DNA of 64,000 nucleotides from Paenibacillus ginsengarvi (GCF_003626695.1 NZ_RBAH01000021.1:1-64000), one strand, 5' to 3'. Shown: positions 8,952 through 20,000, counted from the stretch's first letter. The notes: a model not told the origin generated them from the letters alone. Numbers and translations: made by a program.

Positions 8952-10385
8952 TCAATACAGCAGCCGGATGACGGCGTCGTCCGTGACGATGCTAAGCGGC
9001 TGCGCCGCCAGCCGTCCCAGCGCCATGTCATGCTCGAACATGACGAGATAGGCTTGATCCTTCAGCCACCGCTCGTTCAGCATAGGCAGCAGCGGTACGG
9101 TGGGATGGCCGAGACAGTCGATATCCGTCAGCAGAAGCCGATTTCCGCTCTCGTCCAGCAGAGCGTATAACCCGTCGTCCGTTCGTCCGATCGACGCCGC
9201 ATGCAGCAGCAGCACCGGGTGCTTATCGGAGAGCGGATTTTTCATCTGGTTCTTCACCTGCTTAACCGCATCCGCTACCGACTTGACGGCATAAGAGCGA
9301 ACGCGGCTGTAATCGCCCGCTTCCGCCTCCCGCATCGTCGCTTCCTCCCAACGCACTCTGGCGTTGCGATCGCCGGGATAACGGAACAGCTCCTTCGCCC
9401 GGATTACCTCATAAAACGAATCATCCTCGCGTATGTACTTCGCGGCGCGAAACGGCCGATACGTCTTCGTCGTATGGATACGGCCGGTGGGCAGATCGGC
9501 CCAAAAGCCCTCGTCGATATATTCTCCCCGCGCCTCGTCCGCATAAGATCGGAACGCGAGCTGGAGCAGCTCCGTTTCTCCCTCCGCCAGTCCGCTGTCC
9601 CGCAGCTCGGCGATCTGGAAGGCGTGGCCGATTCTCTCCTCAAGCGGCGTTTCGGTATCAAGCGGCGTATCCGGCTGGTCGGCCCGAATCTGCAAGTGCT
9701 CCCTGCTCTTCTTCAGCAGCGAATGCAGGTTGATCATGCCCTCGACCGCGCGGGCATAAACGGCTGTCCTGTCATCCTCGGAGCGAAGCACGAGCAGCAG
9801 TTCGCGCAGAGTCGTCTGAATGCCGGGAATGTAATGGTTCCCAAGCTGCTTGGCCTGCTCCTCCGCGGTTTGCAAGCTTTTTTTATCCAAGCTGCCGAGT
9901 CCTGACTGGACGATATGGTGCAGCAGCTTTTCGGCAATGCCGATTCCTTCAAGCTGAGCCGCCGCTTTTTTGGCGGCTGCCGCTTTGTTTGTTTTTCGTT
10001 TGACCGGCGTTTCCGTTTCGGCCGCTTCCTTCTTTTTCTCCTCGCGCTTCTCCGCCTTCTCCCGCTTCTCCAGCAAATCCGGCGGAATCGCCGCTACGCC
10101 GAACGTTTTGCCCGTTGTGCGCGAATAGAGCAGTCCCAACACGTGCTTGCACGGAAACTGTCTGCTTGGGCAGGAGCACCGGAATACCGGGCTCTCCTCT
10201 TTTACAAAATCGGCGGAGCAGCGGTACGGCTCTTTCCCGCTTCCCTGGCATTCGCCGAACAGCACTGTCTGATCCTCGGATATGCCGAGCAGGGTGAAGC
10301 TGTTCTTTTTGGCCAGATCGCGCCCGTTCTTGATCGCTCCGCTATTGAGCGCCAGGCTGTCCACATAAGCTTCGGTTACATTCAT
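8952..10385 (-). CDS. SWIM zinc-finger protein
   Basis: 477 residues from ATG 10385, chosen because GAGAGG lies nine bases upstream; a GTG at 10415 is possible but has no ribosome site. The SWIM motif CSCPSRQFPCKH gives zinc ligands at about Cys70, Cys72, Cys79 and His81. It is followed by a charged Lys/Glu-rich linker at about 105-140 and a long C-terminal domain of unknown function. SWIM domains bind DNA or proteins. It is the first gene of the SWIM-HEAT-MoxR-DUF5682-VWA operon, so it may act as the recognition module of the system. The eCIS terminator lies upstream, so this operon needs its own promoter in 10386-10833. Confidence 0.85.
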   Translation of the reverse strand: MNVTEAYVDSLALNSGAIKNGRDLAKKNSFTLLGISEDQTVLFGECQGSGKEPYRCSADFVKEESPVFRCSCPSRQFPCKHVLGLLYSRTTGKTFGVAAIPPDLLEKREKAEKREEKKKEAAETETPVKRKTNKAAAAKKAAAQLEGIGIAEKLLHHIVQSGLGSLDKKSLQTAEEQAKQLGNHYIPGIQTTLRELLLVLRSEDDRTAVYARAVEGMINLHSLLKKSREHLQIRADQPDTPLDTETPLEERIGHAFQIAELRDSGLAEGETELLQLAFRSYADEARGEYIDEGFWADLPTGRIHTTKTYRPFRAAKYIREDDSFYEVIRAKELFRYPGDRNARVRWEEATMREAEAGDYSRVRSYAVKSVADAVKQVKNQMKNPLSDKHPVLLLHAASIGRTDDGLYALLDESGNRLLLTDIDCLGHPTVPLLPMLNERWLKDQAYLVMFEHDMALGRLAAQPLSIVTDDAVIRLLY

Positions 10386-10609
10386 CGTCGCATACCTCTC
10401 GTGACTTGAGTTCACATGCAGGTGGTGAAAAAACAGGCGCTATCTCCCGATGGGGACAATACGCCTCTCCTTATCATCGGTAAAAACAGGCCGCACCGAC
10501 AGGTCGTTTGGACCTATAATTTCTACAAATTCCTCATTCGACATTTTTCGCGATGTGAGGATGTACAAGGAAAACACTGAATTTATCCCGTCCAGCACCT
10601 CGACACAGC

Positions 10610-10806
10610 GTTAGCGGAACTACGAGTTCCGTTATTGCGGCTTCGCGTGTGGTATATACCCCTATAGAGGAAGCGCCGCTTCCTTTATGCCCCCTTTTCC
10701 AGCGTTTACTCGGCGTGCTGGTGGCCATAACGGAAATCTCGCTTCCTCTATCGCCCCATGCAGCGGAGCACCGCGAGCCATAGCGGAACTTTTACTTCCG
10801 CTCGCC
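10610..10806. repeat. Four GGAA/TTCC hairpin repeats
   Basis: Four imperfect palindromes at 10610-10638, 10662-10689, 10725-10753 and 10778-10806. Each has the form ATAGCGGAA, a short loop, then TTCCGCTAT with variations, spaced about 55-60 bases apart. The same unit recurs at 56209-56409 and once at 2402. They fill the 448-base gap between the SWIM gene and the eCIS. No gene is supported in this gap. They look like REP/MITE-type intergenic repeats. Confidence 0.7.
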
Positions 10807-10833
10807 CGCCGCCAAGGCAGCGCCGCAAGGCGC

Positions 10834-10858
10834 AAAAAAAGAGGGCTTTCGCCCTCTT
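10834..10858 (-). terminator. Rho-independent terminator of eCIS operon
   Basis: Read on the minus strand, AGAGGGC-GAAA-GCCCTCT is followed by seven T residues. It is a perfect stem with a GAAA tetraloop, 30 bases past the last eCIS gene. Confidence 0.92.
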
Positions 10859-10888
10859 CTGCCGATCCCCTGTACGCTTCGCGCCCGA

Positions 10889-12544
10889 TTACAACTCGTT
10901 CTTGCTTTCCGCTCCGGCCGCCGCTTCCGATAACGTAACGCTGTCCGGGGACGATCCCGTTTCGCTTCCGCTCGCTTGACCGTTCCGATACGCCCACCAG
11001 CGAATGCGGATGGTGCGCGATTCGGATACTTGGCCCAGCTTGATGCCGACGCGGAACGTTCCCCGGTCCGGGTAGGAAACGGCGCCGAGCTGGTGCTCCG
11101 GAAGCCCCGATTCGAATTCGCTTCCCGTAAACACGTCCGCGGCCCCGAAGTAGGAGCGCTGCGAGCTGCCCGGAAACGCCCCGGACGTCTCCACGCTCGT
11201 CACGATCAGCACGTCGCCCGTACCGAGTCCGTGCTCGATCTCCGGCGACACGAAGCTTTTGACCGCCTTGCCGAACGATAGCGCCGACTTGGCGAACGGC
11301 GATATGGCGATATCTACCGTACCGGTCTGAATATCCGCAGCGCCCGGGACCCGGGAATGAAGGTGATGTTGATCCGCTGCGGTATGGGACGGCCTCTCTT
11401 GAACCGCAGCGGCGGCCGGTTCCGCTTCGGCGGCGCCAGCCGGGCGTTCCGCAGTCCCCTCCGGCTCGGAGCGGTGCCGGTCCCGCTTCGCCTGCGCCAG
11501 CGCCAGCCGGTACGATACGGAAGGGTTATAGACGTATTCGTCGAACGGAACCTGCTCCACCCGCTCGATGACGTAGGTCGGCCCCATTTGCAGCAGACTG
11601 ATTTTGGCCAAATACAGGCAAGGCTCGGAAGGCGAGTCCAGCGCGGCCTCGAGCGGCTGCTTCAAATAATCGTCCATGAGCTGCTCCTCGATCGCGGCCG
11701 TCACGATGCTGATGTTCGCCATGTCCTTGACCAAAGAGCCGAGCTGTTTGTCACCGACGCGCAAACTGGACGATCCCGGTTTGACGCCAACGAGTGCTGT
11801 GCCGGAATGGAGCGCGTCGGCGCGCAGCTCCACCCGGAATTCGTATTCCGTCTCCTGGGCGTCCTGAGGCTCGCTGAACCGGACGGAGCGGCCCTCGAGC
11901 GCTTCCAGGCGATCGGTCGCCAGCTCGTACTCCAGCTCGATCTTGCCCGCCTGCAGCGTCTTCTCGATCCGAATGACGGCCTCTAACGTATGGCCCGGAT
12001 TGACGTACTTCGGCGTTGTTTGCAGAACGCGGACTTGCGCATCCTGATACAACACGACGGTTTGCTCCGTCAGCTCGGCAAGCGGAAACGAAGACGGCTC
12101 GGGGGCTTCCTCGCGGATAAACAAACGGTAGCTTTCCAGCACGCGGTTGTATTCGCTCACTTCGTCCGCACGCACCGACGAATTGGCGATCGAGTGGACC
12201 GGTTCTTTCCCTTTTTCGTCGTAAGCGAGGCACAAGTATACATTTTTGGCATACTCGTTGTTCGTGAAGCCTTCCATCATCGACAGCTTCATCGTTACCG
12301 GCGCGGGTACGATTATTTCCCGTCCGAGCGCGTCGATCGCCGCCCCCATCTCGACTGAAACGGACTTGTCGTCGACGGCGATGACCTGAAGACCCGTAAT
12401 GACACCCGGGCCGAACAACAGCCGGTTCATCATGCGCCGCTTGTCGTTAAAATATTTTTGCTCGGAATCGAAATCCCGAACCGTCAGCAGTTTGCCGTAA
12501 AAGTACCGGTTTCTCTCGAACGGGTAGTACCGCGATTTTCTCAT
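10889..12544 (-). CDS. eCIS-associated protein, unknown function
   Basis: 551 residues. The N-terminal 110 residues have a pattern seen at the end of many phage-tail-like loci: YFYGKLLTVRDFDSEQKYF, then RRMMNRLLFGPGVITGLQV, and a block ending ALGREIIVPAPV. The middle looks beta-rich, followed by a low-complexity Ala/Glu/Pro linker (about 350-395) and a C-terminal beta domain (about 405-525). It is the last gene of the eCIS operon, where receptor-binding or fibre-accessory proteins often lie, but no function is known. GGGGAAG precedes ATG 12544. Confidence is high that it is a gene of the system and low for any role. Confidence 0.7.
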   Translation of the reverse strand: MRKSRYYPFERNRYFYGKLLTVRDFDSEQKYFNDKRRMMNRLLFGPGVITGLQVIAVDDKSVSVEMGAAIDALGREIIVPAPVTMKLSMMEGFTNNEYAKNVYLCLAYDEKGKEPVHSIANSSVRADEVSEYNRVLESYRLFIREEAPEPSSFPLAELTEQTVVLYQDAQVRVLQTTPKYVNPGHTLEAVIRIEKTLQAGKIELEYELATDRLEALEGRSVRFSEPQDAQETEYEFRVELRADALHSGTALVGVKPGSSSLRVGDKQLGSLVKDMANISIVTAAIEEQLMDDYLKQPLEAALDSPSEPCLYLAKISLLQMGPTYVIERVEQVPFDEYVYNPSVSYRLALAQAKRDRHRSEPEGTAERPAGAAEAEPAAAAVQERPSHTAADQHHLHSRVPGAADIQTGTVDIAISPFAKSALSFGKAVKSFVSPEIEHGLGTGDVLIVTSVETSGAFPGSSQRSYFGAADVFTGSEFESGLPEHQLGAVSYPDRGTFRVGIKLGQVSESRTIRIRWWAYRNGQASGSETGSSPDSVTLSEAAAGAESKNEL

Positions 12545-12588
12545 GAGGCTTCCCCTTCCCCTTTCGTTACTTACTTCGGTAAGTTGCC

Positions 12589-14694
12589 TTAATCCAGTTC
12601 CGAATCGAGTCCCATGCGGGTATGGATATCGATCCGCTTATCCCGATCCTTGTCGACCAGCACGGTATGATGCGGCATGGACGATTGCTTGTCGAGCGTC
12701 AGTACGGTAGGCTCGGAGAGCACCGTGTTGATCCCGAGGTACGTATGCATATCCGTATGCATCCATGGCTGCAGGACGATCAGCTTGCCTTCCGTGTAAG
12801 CCGGCTTCTGGTCGTCGATGATTGTCTCTACCATGAGACGCTGCTTGTCGGTCCGCACGCAATCCGGCGGCAGCATCACGCAGAAGCTGTACGGATTGTC
12901 TCCGTAGAGCCGCCCGAGCAGCTGTCGCAACTCGGATTGCTCCTGCATATGCTTCAGCTCATGATGCTCGACGACAAACGGCTCCACTCCCGTATAAATA
13001 TGCAGCATTCGCTTGAGTCCTGCCCGCGTCCCGCGCATCTTGTACAGCTCGGGCGCCTGCTTCATCAGCTCCCTGAGGTTCGGCTCCTCCCAGCTGTCCG
13101 CGATATCGAGCGCCAGCCAGCCGCCGAGCCATCTCAGATAAGCTCCCGTCACCGAATCCGGGTCGAAGTTCGAGCTGACGCCGGCGATGCGCTCCTCCAT
13201 CTCCGCGAAAAACGTGCCGAATATGGCGAGAAACCGCTCCAGAAATCCGCCGCCGTCCGGATCTTCCTGATAGATCGGGGGCAAATAAACGATCGGCGAT
13301 AACCGCGGAAAATGCAGGCGCAGCCTACGGATGACAGGCCCGCTGCGATCGCTGCCGGCCAGTTCGAGCCGGAACCGCAAATACCGGCCTCTGGCGTTCA
13401 TCAGCAGCGCATCCTGCGGATTCACGACCGGCTCGGACCACAGATGGCGGCTCGCCGACCATTTTTGCGTCATCGGGATGGCTGGATCGGCAAAATAGCT
13501 CTCGTAGTCGACGACCTGGCCGTCCAGCACGCCGAAGCGCTCATCCGTGGCAAAATAGGAAATGCGCACTTGCGTTTCTTCCGGTATATCCGCCAGCAGC
13601 TCCATTTTATGCCACTCGGTTTCGTCCTCCGTGCTGTCGAGGGGGGCGGATATATACCAAGCCTCGGGCAGCCCGGTCGCAGGCATCGCCATCGTTCGCG
13701 ATTGCAGATCGAGCAGAGTGACCGATCCCTTCTCCAGATCGAGCGCATACATCCGGGCGCGCCCGTCGTGCAGCAGCTTGTCGGCTCTGGCGCGATAGCC
13801 GGATACTTTGCCAAGCAGCTTGCCGCCGGCCGCGCAGCTGCGGATGAAGCGCTCGTTTTCCGCCGGGTCGCCCTCCTGGGCTTCCCCGATGTACAGCAGC
13901 CCGCGGGCATCGACCGATACGGACGCAAAGGCCGCCCCCGGCTCGGCGCGAAAAGCGGCTTTCAGCGAGCCGTCCGCGTGAAAGGACACGACCTGGCCGC
14001 TTGCCGTGTCGAGCATCGCAGGTTCGCCGCTGTCGCTCACCGTTACGGCGAAGCGTCTGTGCAGCGCAGACAAGGGGCTTGCGTGCTCCAGCCTGAACTC
14101 ATCGTGCCCGAATTGCCGCATCATTTCGCCGGACAGCCCCCACTGGACAATGACGATACGGCCGCCTTCCGGCACTTCCGGCTCGTCCGCTTGTCCCGGC
14201 TGGGTGTCCAGCGGCACCGCCGTGTACAGCCGGCGCATACCATCAACGGCAACCGCCAGCGGGAACAGCTCCAGTCCGTTCCATTCGTGCGCCGCCCATA
14301 CGATCTGGCCGTTAGACGGCGATATGGAGACGATACGCCGGTCCTGGCTTCGATCGGCGATATACAGCGAATCGCCCCGGGCCGCCAGCAGCGACTGACC
14401 CGTGAACAGATTATGGCCCGGAACGTAGAACGGCTCCGTGTAACGATTCTCGTAATCGTGGACCCATAGCGCCGCCTTCGCGTCCAGCACGTACAGCTTG
14501 CTGCCGGAACCTACGGCGAAGTCGGCGATGGCATCCGCGCCGTCGATGTCGGCCGTATGCACGGTCCGGTATATGGAATATTTATCGACCCGTCCGATCG
14601 TAACGCCGTCTTCGTTTATCGTCATATTCGACGCCGTGCCGGTTTCCCAGTCGGAAGGTTTGTTAAGCGAGAAAAACCGCGCCGGTTGCCGCAT
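12589..14694 (-). CDS. gpI-like phage tail/baseplate protein
   Basis: 701 residues. The N-terminal 330 residues read like a beta-propeller (repeated LYVLDAKAALWVHD, LYIADRSQDRRIV, LLYIGEAQEGDP). The C-terminal half has the phage-tail-protein-I pattern: FLERFLAIFGTFFAEMEERI, YLRWLGGWLALDIADSW, LYKMRGTRAGLKRML. gpI-type proteins connect the baseplate wedge to tail fibres. The propeller fusion suggests an additional binding face. It follows the two baseplate-J genes, as in other eCIS. AAGGAGG lies six bases before the ATG. Confidence 0.82.
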   Translation of the reverse strand: MRQPARFFSLNKPSDWETGTASNMTINEDGVTIGRVDKYSIYRTVHTADIDGADAIADFAVGSGSKLYVLDAKAALWVHDYENRYTEPFYVPGHNLFTGQSLLAARGDSLYIADRSQDRRIVSISPSNGQIVWAAHEWNGLELFPLAVAVDGMRRLYTAVPLDTQPGQADEPEVPEGGRIVIVQWGLSGEMMRQFGHDEFRLEHASPLSALHRRFAVTVSDSGEPAMLDTASGQVVSFHADGSLKAAFRAEPGAAFASVSVDARGLLYIGEAQEGDPAENERFIRSCAAGGKLLGKVSGYRARADKLLHDGRARMYALDLEKGSVTLLDLQSRTMAMPATGLPEAWYISAPLDSTEDETEWHKMELLADIPEETQVRISYFATDERFGVLDGQVVDYESYFADPAIPMTQKWSASRHLWSEPVVNPQDALLMNARGRYLRFRLELAGSDRSGPVIRRLRLHFPRLSPIVYLPPIYQEDPDGGGFLERFLAIFGTFFAEMEERIAGVSSNFDPDSVTGAYLRWLGGWLALDIADSWEEPNLRELMKQAPELYKMRGTRAGLKRMLHIYTGVEPFVVEHHELKHMQEQSELRQLLGRLYGDNPYSFCVMLPPDCVRTDKQRLMVETIIDDQKPAYTEGKLIVLQPWMHTDMHTYLGINTVLSEPTVLTLDKQSSMPHHTVLVDKDRDKRIDIHTRMGLDSELD

Positions 14695-14752
14695 ATCGTC
14701 CCTCCTTTCCGTTAGCTCCCTGGCTTCCTTACACCATGCGTATGGCGCCTGT

Positions 14753-16990
14753 CTACAAATCTGTAACGCCGATCAGCTCGACTTCGTGTTCGCCCGAATA
14801 AACGAGCCCGTACGGCGGAAGATGAATGTCGCCGCCGCCGTCCTTGCGAACAGCCGGCCCTTCCGCATCGATCCAGATGTCCTGCACGTAGACGACGCCC
14901 TTCAGCTTGCTGATGGCGCCGATAATGTCGCCCTTATGCACCGACCGGCCGAATTGCCAGCCCTCGCCGTCTCCATGCCCCATCGGACGCAGCAAACGCC
15001 TCAGCACATTCGCGACCGCCGACGTCTGCTCTTTATAGGCCGGCTCCACGACGACAACCGCGTGCACGGTCACTTTGATATAGGCGGCCGACATGACGTG
15101 CAGCTCGGTAGCGAGCAGCCGGTACGGCTCCAGATACCGGCGCACCGTCTCGAGAAAGCCGGGGCCTGCGAATGGCCGGTCGCTCTCGCTGTACGGCACG
15201 ACAACTACGGTCATCTGGGCCGGCGCTTTTTCCCGCGGGTAGTCCCGCATGCCCGGCTTGAACAGCGGAATCGCCTTGACTCGGGCGACCCGCAGCCCCG
15301 GCGTATCGCGCACAATCTCCTCATAGTCGGCGGCCGTCACGGCCCGGGTCGGGACGCTCAGCTCCCGCTGCGCCCTTCGCTTCGCCTGCTCCAGTGTTTC
15401 CTCCTCGGAGCCGCCTGTCGCTTCGGCCGGATTCGTTACGTCAATGCCTTCCCACTCGGGGATAAAATCGGCGAACGCGCTAATCATCCCCATTTTGACG
15501 TTGCCGCGGGCTCCTCCGCCAGTCCGCAGCGCGACGAACCGAATGTTCGCCGCCCCCGAGCTCGGCGGGATGCGTCCCCGCTCATTGTCGCCGAACCGGA
15601 TCAAACCTTCCGCGCGGTCATAGACGAAATGGCGGTCGGACGGACCGGAATGGTCGAAGTCGTCGACAGGCTCCCAATCCTCCCACAGCCATTCGTCCGT
15701 ATCTCCGCTATGGACGGCGACTTGTATAAGCATGCCGTCTTTGCGAAACGTACCTTTCCGCGAGATGTCAAACGACTGGCCGGGCAAGCCGTCACTCGCC
15801 CCGATCCAGAGAAGCGGTTCTTTCTCAGAATCACTGCATACAATCCGAAGCGGCTGCACTCTGCCGGGTACCGCGCCATGGACGCCGTCGCCGAAACGGA
15901 GCTTCAGCCTCCTTGCCTCCGTGTCCCGCTCCAGCTCAAAGCGATAATCCCCGGCGCCGCACTTCTCCAGACCGGAGACGCTCCTCCATTCCCGCCACCG
16001 TCCGAGCTCATCGCACGTTTGCACGGCGATCGTCCCGGCATTTGCCAGATAGCCTTCCGGCTCCAGAACGAGTCCCGCCTCGCCGTCCGTATCGAAATGG
16101 ACATATTCGCTTATCGTTTGCCGCTGCTCGGCCTGGACTGCATTGATGCACAAGTGCTCCACCTTCGGCGATAGTTCGTAGCCGCCGTGCTCGAGCGTAC
16201 AGATCAGCCAGTACCGTTTCTTGTCGTCGGCCGGATACATCGACAGCGGCTTCATCGGTTCGGTCAGCCGGAGTGTCACATGACCGCTTTGCGATAAGTG
16301 GGCGGTCGTATCGCGAACGACGTGAAGCGGCTGCCAGCTGTCGCCTTCTTCTCCGGCCGCATATTTCCACGAGACGGATGCCGAAGCGACCAGAGAATGC
16401 TCCTGCGCCAAATCTCCGCCTCGCCCTACCGGAACCGGATAATGATCGGACAAGCGGACGGAGAGCGTAATATCCGTATGCAAGGGCAGTTCCCGGTCGA
16501 AGCCGACGAACATGCGGCTGCCTTCCCCGGCCTCTTGTCCGAACGCATAGAAGGCGATACCCGAGCGCAAATTCGAGGTCACGTCGCCGGTTGCCGTTTC
16601 CGTCCTCACAATCACCTTCTCCAGCACGGCGGGAATTAGCTCCAGCGTCTCCAGCGTCTCGAACGACTGGTCGTACGCATACAGCGGCGTACCGCGCGGA
16701 ATCGTGACCGTTCGGCTCGCGCCGGCGAAGGCGACCTCGCATACGGCGGACGTCTCGCCCTGCGGGCTTAATCCGAGCAGCTTCAGAAACTTCCGCTCGC
16801 TCCGGGTTGTAATCCGGTCCAAATAATACTGCTGCATTTCCGAAATCCAGGCCAGCAGCTCAAGCAGCGTCAAGCCGGGATCGTGCGCATTTTCGTCCGT
16901 CCACCTGGGAAACAGCTTCGGAATTTTGTCTTTGGCTTCCCGGACGATCTGATCGTAGGTACGGTCGTCCAGATTGGGCAACGGTAGCAT
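14753..16990 (-). CDS. Baseplate J/gp6-like wedge protein (Afp12-like)
   Basis: 745 residues. It opens with LPLPNLDDRTYDQIVREAK and TDENAHDPGLTLLELLAWI, the standard N-terminus of 'putative baseplate assembly protein' members. The C-terminal half holds the baseplate-J core (EQAKRRAQRELSVPTRAVTAADYEEI, DTPGLRVARVKAI). These proteins form the wedge that triggers sheath contraction. The neighbour upstream is a paralogue, matching the Afp11/Afp12 pair. AAGGAGGAGG precedes ATG 16990. Confidence 0.87.
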   Translation of the reverse strand: MLPLPNLDDRTYDQIVREAKDKIPKLFPRWTDENAHDPGLTLLELLAWISEMQQYYLDRITTRSERKFLKLLGLSPQGETSAVCEVAFAGASRTVTIPRGTPLYAYDQSFETLETLELIPAVLEKVIVRTETATGDVTSNLRSGIAFYAFGQEAGEGSRMFVGFDRELPLHTDITLSVRLSDHYPVPVGRGGDLAQEHSLVASASVSWKYAAGEEGDSWQPLHVVRDTTAHLSQSGHVTLRLTEPMKPLSMYPADDKKRYWLICTLEHGGYELSPKVEHLCINAVQAEQRQTISEYVHFDTDGEAGLVLEPEGYLANAGTIAVQTCDELGRWREWRSVSGLEKCGAGDYRFELERDTEARRLKLRFGDGVHGAVPGRVQPLRIVCSDSEKEPLLWIGASDGLPGQSFDISRKGTFRKDGMLIQVAVHSGDTDEWLWEDWEPVDDFDHSGPSDRHFVYDRAEGLIRFGDNERGRIPPSSGAANIRFVALRTGGGARGNVKMGMISAFADFIPEWEGIDVTNPAEATGGSEEETLEQAKRRAQRELSVPTRAVTAADYEEIVRDTPGLRVARVKAIPLFKPGMRDYPREKAPAQMTVVVVPYSESDRPFAGPGFLETVRRYLEPYRLLATELHVMSAAYIKVTVHAVVVVEPAYKEQTSAVANVLRRLLRPMGHGDGEGWQFGRSVHKGDIIGAISKLKGVVYVQDIWIDAEGPAVRKDGGGDIHLPPYGLVYSGEHEVELIGVTDL

Positions 16991-17027
16991 ATGCCTCCTC
17001 CTTTCGCAGAGGTGAAGTCAGCCAAGT

Positions 17028-20000
17028 TTACAGCGTGTAACGGACCGACACTTTATGTTTGCCGCTGACGATGACGCCGTGCGGAATCTGCACCGGTCGG
17101 TTGCCGTCCAGCTCAATGCGGCTCTCGTCCTCCAGCTTGTATACGGTCATGTACAGCTTTTCCACGAACGATATCGTGCGGATCGTTTTGAGCAGCGCGT
17201 AAAATACCGACGGATGGATCGTCTGGCCGATGCCCCAGCCTAACCCGTCGAAGTTGCCCGTTAACGGATCGAGAAACCGCTCCAGCTTGCGGATGGCTTC
17301 GAGCTCCGTAGGCAGTACATTGTCGAAATGCTCGACCGCGACGATCGCCGTAATCGAAATTTCGAGAAATACCGGCGGAACCGCCTGAATATGTTCCGGC
17401 CAGGCGACCAGAGAGGACGCTCTTTCGATCAAGTACGCCTCCACCCTTTTTTTCAGCTCGCCGAAAGCCGGTATACCCGCCTGACCATCCTTCGGCAGCA
17501 CGACCAGCGTCATCGAACCGGGCTCGTGCTCCATCCGGCTGTTGCGGTTCGCCATACATTTCACTTTTGCGATGTTCGGATACGCTTCGCGGGCCAGCCA
17601 TTCGAAATCTTCGGTCGTCACCGCCCGACCGCGATGCTTCAGCGCTTGCGGCCCTCTGCGGATCGCCGCTTCGAGCGGCTCCGGATCGCAGCCGCCGGCG
17701 GCGGGTTCGACGTTCGTGACCCCGCTTACAAAGGCGATCGAATTTTCCAGATTTACGATCGTCCCGATATCGGCGTTCCCTCTTTGTCCGAGCGTGACGC
17801 TGTAGCGTACCTTTACGTTCTCAAGACCGTCCTGCGGCGGCTCCATGCCGTGGATGCCGTCGCCGAAGCGAAGCTTGCCCAGTGCGCGGTCGATCTGGTA
17901 CAAACGCGCCTTGCCGCCGCTGCCAGCCAGCCGGTCGGTTTCGCTCCAGCGGACCCAAGCCTTCTGCAGCTTGCCGTCACTATCCCGCAGCGTTTCCACA
18001 ATCGGATCGCCGCTTTCTTCGATAGCGGCAATATCTTCCTCCGTCAGCCGCTCCGTCTCATCCACCCAGACTTCCTCGGATACGATGTTGGGGCCGCTCA
18101 GCAAATAGACGTCGCCTTCCTCCAGCTCCCGGCGTTCGGGAAACTCCTCGGGCATCGCTTCCTGCTGTATCGCGCGCACCGTGTTCAGGAACAATCCGCA
18201 TAGTCTGGGGAACGGCTGAGCCCCCTCCACATCCTCATACCGGTTATCCCGGTTGACCGCGCGAATCCAGTACCCGTACGTATCGAACAGGCGGCTGCCG
18301 GCAAAATCGGGCGGACCGGCAAATTGAATCGTGCCGCTTTCCGTAAGTCCCTTCGTTTCGTCGATCACCTTAAGCGGCGCCCACTCGGGCTTCCCGCTCG
18401 GCACGGCCGGCTCTCGCAAATATTCCCATTCCAGCCACGGACGGGCTTCGCCGCTCATCCGCTGGGGGAGGACCGCAGCGTAGATCGATATCGGTCCCTT
18501 CACCGGCGGCGAGTCGAAGGCGATATGCAATGTCGGATGCTCGGCGGCAAGCGGAACGAACGGCTCGAAGCCGCCCGCTTCGCCGCGGCAATACGGCGTC
18601 CGGTCCTCGTACACCATGTTGTTCAGCGTGAGGCACCGATCCGTCCGGTATACTCGGTCGTCGAAGCCGTAGCTAAGCCTGACATCGGTCAGCCACGGAG
18701 ACATATAGATGGGATACGGCGCATACAGGTTCTCGATCTGCAAAACGCGGGCCCGAATCCAGCAGCTCTCGTGGCCGTTAACATGCAGCGCAGCCAGGTC
18801 ACCCGGGCAGCGGAACGCCACCCGTTTTCGTTCGCCCTCTGTGTCCGGGCGGTAAAACAGCTGCTCCGCTTCTTTCCCGGCATGCAGCCGCACCCAGGCG
18901 CCGCCGTTCCAATATTCCCAGACCACTTGAGCGACGGAGGCTCTTGGCAGCTCCTTTTTGTCGAACTTGGACTTTTTCATAATCGGCTTCCAGTCGATTT
19001 GCTGCTCCGGCTCCGGCAGGAAGCGGTTTTCAATCGCCCGCAGCGTAAAATCGAGATGAATCCAGCCGTCCTTTTTGGTCAGCGCCTCGCGGCTCGCCAA
19101 ATAAAACGCTCCGTACTGCACGAACTGGTCTCCGAACGGATAAAAGCCCGACGGATCGGCCTGAATATCGTTATAAAACATCAGATCCGGCTCCAAACCG
19201 CCTTGCTGCAGGCAGTCGGCGTAATCGGTTTTCAGTGCGATACGGTCAAGTATGACACCGCCGCCCGCAAGCGATTTCTTCCCCGGCACATGGTCCGGAA
19301 GCCGGCACTGAATCCAGCGGTGCGTATGACCCGACACGTCGCGTTCGACAATTTCGCCCGGCTCCGACTTCGTGAGCACGATGCGGCTCCCCTGCGCCTC
19401 CACCCGGTCAAACGGCTTCCAGCCATCCGAGGAAGCGTACAGCCACTCGGCAAGCCCGGGGTTCGTCAGCAGATTGCACATGCCGGTTTCGTCGAAGCGC
19501 CGCGCGGAATTGCCGATTTCCACTGCGATAACGGCCGTACCATACACGGTGAGCAGATCGTCATGCGCCAGGAACAGCGCATGCGATTGCAAGTTGTCCT
19601 CGCCGCGCAAGCGAAAGAGCGGGGCGGGAGCCGTTTTGCCGGTCACGGCATCGGTCAGCAGCCGCTGCGGAACGCGGACGATGCTGTCGTGCTGCTGGCT
19701 GGTCAAAAAGGCGGCCTGCCAGCGGGCCGGCGTCAGCAGCACGGTCCTCTCCGTCTCGAACGGGATGCTGACGTCGTCGCCGGCACTATTAATGCGGGTA
19801 CCCGCGCGAATGAGCACAGGCTCCTTCGTCCCTTCGCTTAACGTGAACGCCGCGTAAGTGGCGGATGGACGGGCAGGCAGCAGCGACACGTCGAACATAT
19901 TCAGGAAGGCGACGAGATTTTTGTAAGGGACCCGGTTGAGCCGCCTTACATTTTCGTGATACATATCCGCAAACAGCAGAAAAAGCGCCGTGCCGGGATC

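Noticed and set aside
10534..10728. 64-codon frame between the SWIM and eCIS genes
   Set aside because: Covers repeat units and has no ribosome site or recognisable sequence.
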